Of a DNA stretch of 23,024 nucleotides, positions 22,183-23,024 are shown piece after piece. The stretch covers positions 1 to 23,024 of the forward strand of contig DASSLR010000039.1 in the NCBI GenBank assembly GCA_035689345.1, read 5' to 3'. Origin of the DNA: CF-118 sp035689345 (lineage in GTDB: Bacteria > Chloroflexota > Dormibacteria > Dormibacterales > Dormibacteraceae). Within the stretch, counting starts at the first letter, position 1, and the number at the start of each line of letters is the position of its first letter. The notes beneath the pieces were generated by a model, which saw nothing but the letters and a program-made list of their open reading frames with translations, was not told where the DNA came from and made no database searches. Both the position numbers and the translations under genes were made by a program.

Positions 22183-22830
22183 TCAGGCGGCGCGACGCAG
22201 CGCGGCCACCGTCCAGAGGAAGCCCTTGTTGTCGAGGACGGTGCGCAGCCCGTGCTGCTCTGAGGTCGCGAGTATGCGCTGCGGTGGATGCAAGAACAAA
22301 TGGAACTCACGCCGCGTCGCGAGCAGCACCGCGTTGAAGACCATCGCCGCGAACCGCATCCACCATGTGCGCCGAGGGAAGCTCATCACCAGCATCTCGC
22401 GCGCGTGGTCGGACGCGGCGCCCGCGAGCCGGGGCATGTCCGGGTAGCAGCAGATGACCCGGTTCAGGATCACGATGTCGGCGCCCTCGACCTGCGCGCC
22501 GGCCGTCGCGAAGTCCATGATCCGGCGCTCGACTCGATCCGTCAGGCCGGCCTCGCGCAGAAGCGCCGCGGCCTCGTCTTCGTAGGTTGGCGTGAGCTCG
22601 ACGCTCATCGCGCGCGCCGCGCCTGCCTTCAGCAGCTCGATCTGGATGGCGCCGATGCCTCCGCCGACCTCGAGCACCCTCCGGCCGTCGACGCCCTGCG
22701 CCTTGACGAAGTCGACGATGCGCCGTGACGTCGCGTCAAGCCCCTTGCGCCGGTAGCGCCTGGCCTCGGAGCGGGCGCTGCGCTCGCTGAAGATCCAGCG
22801 ATAGCCCCTGGGCGTGCAGCAGTCGGTCAC
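22183..22830 (-). CDS. SAM-dependent methyltransferase (class I)
   Basis: A 215-residue Rossmann-fold methyltransferase. Motif I, which binds S-adenosylmethionine, is VLEVGGGIG at residues 52-60; the acidic end of strand 2 is in SVELTP; IVILNRVICCYPD gives motif IV. The N-terminus DCCTPRGYRWIFSE and RRYRRKGLD is a conserved cap in a group of small bacterial enzymes sometimes annotated next to Mg-protoporphyrin methyltransferases; the true substrate is unknown. The frame is open further upstream, but GTG 22830 is taken as the start because it precedes the cap motif and lies four bases after the stop of the DUF4190 gene, suggesting translational coupling. The upstream extension would lie inside that gene. 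Confidence 0.83.
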   Translation of the reverse strand: MTDCCTPRGYRWIFSERSARSEARRYRRKGLDATSRRIVDFVKAQGVDGRRVLEVGGGIGAIQIELLKAGAARAMSVELTPTYEDEAAALLREAGLTDRVERRIMDFATAGAQVEGADIVILNRVICCYPDMPRLAGAASDHAREMLVMSFPRRTWWMRFAAMVFNAVLLATRREFHLFLHPPQRILATSEQHGLRTVLDNKGFLWTVAALRRAA

Positions 22831-22834
22831 GCCA

Positions 22835-23024
22835 TCACGGTGTTGGACTCTGCACCACGCCCTGCCCAGCCATGAACAGCGCCAACCCGGCAAACAGCAC
22901 GTAGAAGACGATGAAGACGGCGCTCAGGCCGATGTTCGTGTAGCCGAGGATCAGGCCGGCCAGCGCCATGCCGCCGCCGCCCTCGCCGGACTGCTTGACC
23001 TGGTTTCGTGACACGTGGCCGAAG
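22835..23024 (-). CDS. DUF4190 domain-containing membrane protein (C-terminal part)
   Basis: A partial gene entering from the right edge; about 62 residues are visible. It reads FGHVSRNQVKQSG, then a Gly-rich turn, GMALAGLILGYTNIG and a hydrophobic helix to the stop at 22835-22837. GHVSRxQI...GxGMALAGLILGY is the hallmark of DUF4190, small two-helix membrane proteins of unknown function. The codon frame begins at the second base from the edge. It is upstream of, and probably co-transcribed with, the methyltransferase. Confidence 0.75.
   Translation of the reverse strand, partial: FGHVSRNQVKQSGEGGGGMALAGLILGYTNIGLSAVFIVFYVLFAGLALFMAGQGVVQSPTP

Overview
The window is gene-dense, G+C-rich DNA (roughly two thirds or more G+C by eye) with GTG and TTG starts, 1-4 base gene overlaps and several genes whose start codon lies directly behind a TAnnnT -10 box, suggesting leaderless transcripts. 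Several genes are of types common in uncultured Chloroflexota/Dormibacterota or deep Actinomycetota: Asp-box proteins, LysM-M23 peptidases, RND pumps without partner genes, DUF4013 and DUF4190 membrane proteins. The phylum is an inference; there is no rRNA or other decisive marker. No tRNA, rRNA, CRISPR array or insertion sequence was seen, and no stretch over 300 bases lacks a gene.

Layout. 1-905 (minus): the start of an Imm-5-like protein behind a small lipoprotein. 1011-7176 (plus): a large RND exporter, a LysM/M23 cell-wall peptidase and a secreted Asp-box beta-propeller protein. 7255-8801 (plus): an ECF sigma factor and a membrane partner (module A), closed by a terminator. 8856-10722 (plus): an HSL-type alpha/beta hydrolase and a MarR-GNAT fusion with a palindromic operator at its start. 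10731-12052 (minus): a compact NarL-type two-component system. 12160-12876 (plus): a DUF4013 membrane protein. 12873-18010 (minus): a complete branched-chain-type ABC importer (binding lipoprotein, two ATPases, two permeases) ending in a MarR regulator. 18090-19225 (plus, divergent): protocatechuate 3,4-dioxygenase pcaHG. 19216-20729 (minus): a second ECF sigma/membrane-partner pair (module B). 20853-22160 (plus, divergent from B): an exported vanadium-haloperoxidase-like enzyme. 22183-23024 (minus): a SAM methyltransferase and the C-terminal end of a DUF4190 protein.

How the genes work together. The most interesting content is the pair of paralogous sigma/membrane-partner modules. The sigma factors align without gaps over 176 residues at about 69% identity. 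The partners have a short cytoplasmic head, one membrane helix and an outer part with six cysteines. That outer part is built from two copies of one motif, C-x7-C-x23-P-x13-L, present four times across the two proteins with no spacing change. Between module B and the haloperoxidase lies a nearly symmetrical divergent promoter: TGCGGCA, 16 bases, CGTATAG on both strands. Module A has a related TTGGGGCA box inside a perfect palindrome. The simplest reading is an autoregulated envelope-stress or redox circuit in which sigma B drives itself and the exported haloperoxidase.

The second theme is aromatic catabolism. The ABC importer and pcaHG diverge from a 79-base region with inverted repeats, and the last gene of the importer operon is a MarR regulator, so the transporter probably imports an aromatic acid rather than an amino acid.
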